Part shown: piece by piece, positions 43,717 through 45,607 of the stretch
Layout: each line of letters begins with the position of its first letter
Numbering within the stretch: position 1 is the first letter of the stretch
Source of the DNA: Methylobacterium platani
Lineage (GTDB): Bacteria > Pseudomonadota > Alphaproteobacteria > Rhizobiales > Beijerinckiaceae
DNA: 45,607 nt
Direction of reading: 5' to 3'
NCBI RefSeq assembly: GCF_001653715.1
Contig: NZ_LWHQ01000042.1
Location: 1 to 45,607 of the forward strand
The notes under the pieces: model-generated
Told to the model about the DNA's origin: nothing
The model's database searches: none
The model's input: only the letters and a program-made list of their open reading frames with translations
Made by a program: the position numbers and the translations under genes

Positions 43717-44712
43717 TTGATCTTCGTCCATCAGCCGAATGCCTGCGCCAGCACCGGGCACCCGCTCCTCGAGCGGCGCCTGCTCGAGATGTCCGAGCCG
43801 ATCCCGCCCGACGCGCTCTGGATCGACCTGATCGAGCCGACGCGCCAGGAGGACCACAAGGTCGAGGCGTTCCTCGGCATCTCGATCCCGACCCGGGAGG
43901 AGATGGAGGACATCGAGCCCTCGGAGCTGCTCTACGTCGAGAACGGCGCCCGCTACATGACCGGGCGGCTGCTGTGCCGGGTCGATACCGACGACGCGCG
44001 GCTCACCGGCGTCACCTTCATCCTGCGCGACAACAAGCTCGCCACGGTGCGCTACGACGATCCGCAGGCGTTCCGGATGTTCGTCCACCGGGCGGCGCGG
44101 CCGGCCGGGGTGCTGCTCACCGGCGAGGCGATCCTGGCCGGCCTGATCGAGACCGTGATCGACCGCGCCGCCGACGTGCTCCAGGCGCAGGGCGAGCGCA
44201 TCGACCGGCTGTCGCGCCGGATCTTCGCCGAGCATTCCGACCCGAGCGCCCGCAACGCCGAATTGCAGGACACCCTGCGGGCGCTCGGCCGCCACAACGA
44301 GCTTTTGTCGCAGCAGCGCGAGAGCCTGGTCTCGGTCGAGCGCATCCTGCTCTCGCTCTCGGCGAGCTACCGGGTCAGCAAGGCGCCGCGCGAGATCCGC
44401 GAGGAGGTCCGCTCGACCCTGCGCGACCTGCAGTCGCTCGAGGAGCATGCGAGCTTCCTGTCGGGCAAGATCCAGTTCCTGCTCGATGCCACCCTCGGCC
44501 TCGTCAACCTCGAGCAGAACAACATCATCAAGCTGTTCTCGGTCATGGCGGTGGTATTCATGCCGCCGACCCTGATCGCCTCGATGTACGGCATGAACTT
44601 CAAGGTGATGCCGGAGCTCGACTGGGGCTTCGGCTACCCGATGGCGGTGGTGATGATGGTGGTGGCGGCGATCCTGCCCTACGCCTTCTTCCGCTGGAAG
44701 CGCTGGCTGTGA
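43717..44712 (+). CDS. corA: CorA-family magnesium/divalent cation transporter
   Basis: Pentameric Mg2+ (or Co2+/Ni2+) channel in the inner membrane. About 331 residues: a large N-terminal cytoplasmic domain, a long helix around residues 170-245, then TM1 (FSVMAVVFMPPTLIASM) ending in the signature YGMN near residue 293, the loop FKVMPELDWGFGYP, and TM2 (MAVVMMVVAAILPYAFF) with a basic end (RWKRWL). No ATG gives a full N-terminus: TTG at 43717 with CGAGA upstream fits best; TTG at 43684 and ATG at 43789 are alternatives. Only 12 bp separate it from the HMCES-type gene, so they are likely co-transcribed. Confidence 0.93.
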   Translation: MIFVHQPNACASTGHPLLERRLLEMSEPIPPDALWIDLIEPTRQEDHKVEAFLGISIPTREEMEDIEPSELLYVENGARYMTGRLLCRVDTDDARLTGVTFILRDNKLATVRYDDPQAFRMFVHRAARPAGVLLTGEAILAGLIETVIDRAADVLQAQGERIDRLSRRIFAEHSDPSARNAELQDTLRALGRHNELLSQQRESLVSVERILLSLSASYRVSKAPREIREEVRSTLRDLQSLEEHASFLSGKIQFLLDATLGLVNLEQNNIIKLFSVMAVVFMPPTLIASMYGMNFKVMPELDWGFGYPMAVVMMVVAAILPYAFFRWKRWL

Positions 44713-44724
44713 GAGACTGACGCG

Positions 44725-45450
44725 ATGTGCGGCCGCTTCTTCGTCACCTCCTCGCCGGAGACCTTCCGGGATGCCTACGGCTACGCGGAGCAGCCGAACT
44801 TCCCGGCCCGCCACAACGTGGCGCCGACCCAGCCGGTCGCGGTGGTGACGTCCGAGCACGGGCGGCGGCGCTTCGTGCTGATGCGCTGGGGTTTCCTGCC
44901 GGCCTGGGTCAAGGACCCGGACGACTTCCCCCTCGTGATCAACGCCCGGATCGAGACCGCGGCCGAGAAGCCGAGCTTTCGCAACGCCCTGCGCTACCGG
45001 CGCTGCATCGTCCTCGCCGACGGCTTCTACGAGTGGCGCCGCGGCGGCCCGCGCGGCCAGGCGCCCTACGCGATCCGCCGCGCCGATCACCGCCCGATGG
45101 CGCTCGCCGGCCTGTGGGAGACCTGGAGCAGCCGCGACGGCTCGGAGATCGACACCGCGGCGATCGTCACCTGCGGCGCCAACGGGCTGCTCGCCGCCAT
45201 CCACGAGCGTATGCCGGCGATCCTGTCGCCTGAGGGCGTCGACCGGTGGCTCGACATGCGCGACGTCGATGCCGGGCAGGCGGCCGCCCTGTGCCGGCCG
45301 GCGCCGGAGGAGTGGCTCGACCTCGCGCCCGCAAGCCGGCGGGTCAACGACGTGCGCCACGACGCGGCGGACCTGCTGCGGCCGGACGAGGATGCCCCGG
45401 TTCCGCCGCCGCCGGAGCCCAGGAGCGAGGCGCAGGGGTCGCTGTTCTAA
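44725..45450 (+). CDS. SOS response-associated peptidase, HMCES/YedK type
   Basis: A 241-residue SRAP-domain protein that crosslinks to abasic sites in single-stranded DNA and shields them. Cys2 directly after the initiator Met (MCGRFFVTSS) is the catalytic nucleophile. The other active-site residues are visible: Asn73 in VINARIET, Glu103 in GFYEWRR and His160 in IHERMPAIL. MRWGFLPAWVKDP and HNVAPTQPVAVV are also family blocks. The C-terminal 20 residues are Pro/Glu-rich and end SLF. It begins 12 bp after corA and is followed by a RIME-like palindrome at the window edge. Confidence 0.95.
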   Translation: MCGRFFVTSSPETFRDAYGYAEQPNFPARHNVAPTQPVAVVTSEHGRRRFVLMRWGFLPAWVKDPDDFPLVINARIETAAEKPSFRNALRYRRCIVLADGFYEWRRGGPRGQAPYAIRRADHRPMALAGLWETWSSRDGSEIDTAAIVTCGANGLLAAIHERMPAILSPEGVDRWLDMRDVDAGQAAALCRPAPEEWLDLAPASRRVNDVRHDAADLLRPDEDAPVPPPPEPRSEAQGSLF

Positions 45451-45530
45451 GCAGATTTCGCCGAAGTGGTTACCGGTTCGGCGCCAAAAATCTGCGACAA
45501 AAGCAAGAACCTGAGCGGGCAAAGCGTTGG
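45451..45530. repeat. RIME-like intergenic palindrome
   Basis: GCAGATTTCGCCGAA (45451-45465) is mirrored by TTCGGCG (45477-45483) and, after four bases, AAATCTGC (45488-45495), with GTGGTTACCGG in the loop. The following GACAAAAGCAAGAACCTGAGCG resembles the tail of RIME-type elements of Rhizobiales, whose core I recall as CCGAAGTGGxxACCGGTTCGG. It starts at the first base after the HMCES-type stop, so it may also end that transcript. Confidence 0.65.
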
Positions 45531-45607
45531 CCTGCCCACGGTCCACGACACGATCTCCGTTGCCCTGCGGTCGGCCTCGCGGCCCATCGTTGGCCGACCC
45601 CCTTTCC

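Noticed and set aside
42805..45546. Long minus-strand open frame covering ybaK-like, corA and HMCES-type genes
   Set aside because: It runs antisense to three well-identified genes and has no domain of its own.

Overview
The window is about 45.6 kb of very GC-rich DNA (roughly 70% by eye) and reads as chromosome of a serine-cycle methylotroph of the Methylobacterium/Methylorubrum type (Alphaproteobacteria, Hyphomicrobiales). The strongest reason is the contiguous gene set sga-hprA-mtdA-fchA-mtkA-mtkB-ppc-mcl at 15691-26076. MtdA, FchA and MtkAB are near-diagnostic for serine-cycle growth on C1 compounds. Gene order elsewhere (dnaK-dnaJ-pmtA; rarA-rluC-HAD-ATP12; tRNA-Ala-TIGR02300-aroA-cmk) is also typical of this order. 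Species cannot be fixed from the sequence alone.

Layout. (1) 1-4721: the 5' part of a secreted protein on the minus strand, then dnaK, dnaJ and pmtA. A good candidate heat-shock (RpoH) promoter precedes dnaK and perfect hairpins separate dnaK from dnaJ. (2) 4722-6944: an accessory spot with an AT-rich island, a possible scrap of an Rhs-type C-terminal motif, an intact DUF4261-like gene and a run of perfect palindromes. (3) 6945-14398: an uncharacterised minus-strand gene, then rarA, an orphan ParA-type ATPase ending in a 6 x 16-bp tandem repeat, rluC with a long disordered N-terminus, a PsiF-like secreted protein, a HAD phosphatase and an ATP12-type chaperone. (4) 14399-15690: two small minus-strand genes, one with a signal peptide, and a 500-bp leader for the serine-cycle genes. 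(5) 15691-26076: the serine-cycle cluster, with hairpins between fchA and mtkA and two related inverted-repeat elements in the sga-hprA and mtkB-ppc gaps. (6) 26287-30673: an RND efflux adaptor and permease, convergent with an alpha/beta hydrolase. (7) 31580-32671: a small intact transposase-derived gene, a second AT-rich stretch and tRNA-Ala(GGC). (8) 32886-37234: TIGR02300, aroA, cmk and an ABC-F ATPase. (9) 37259-45607: a PAS-GGDEF-EAL protein, hrpB, a His/Arg/Met-rich secreted peptide, a YbaK-type deacylase, CorA, an HMCES/YedK-type protein and a RIME-like palindrome at the edge.

How the genes work together. Sga makes hydroxypyruvate from serine and glyoxylate, and HprA reduces it to glycerate. 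MtdA and FchA run the tetrahydrofolate branch that feeds methylene-H4F to serine synthesis. Ppc makes oxaloacetate, MtkAB activates malate to malyl-CoA, and Mcl cleaves that to glyoxylate and acetyl-CoA. Most of the rest is housekeeping: chaperones, replication and translation factors, the shikimate pathway, nucleotide metabolism and metal transport.

No complete undescribed system was proven. The best leads are the island at 4915-6907, the paired palindromic elements inside the serine-cycle cluster, the orphan ParA with its repeat tail, and the stand-alone transposase-derived gene with an unfamiliar C-terminus.
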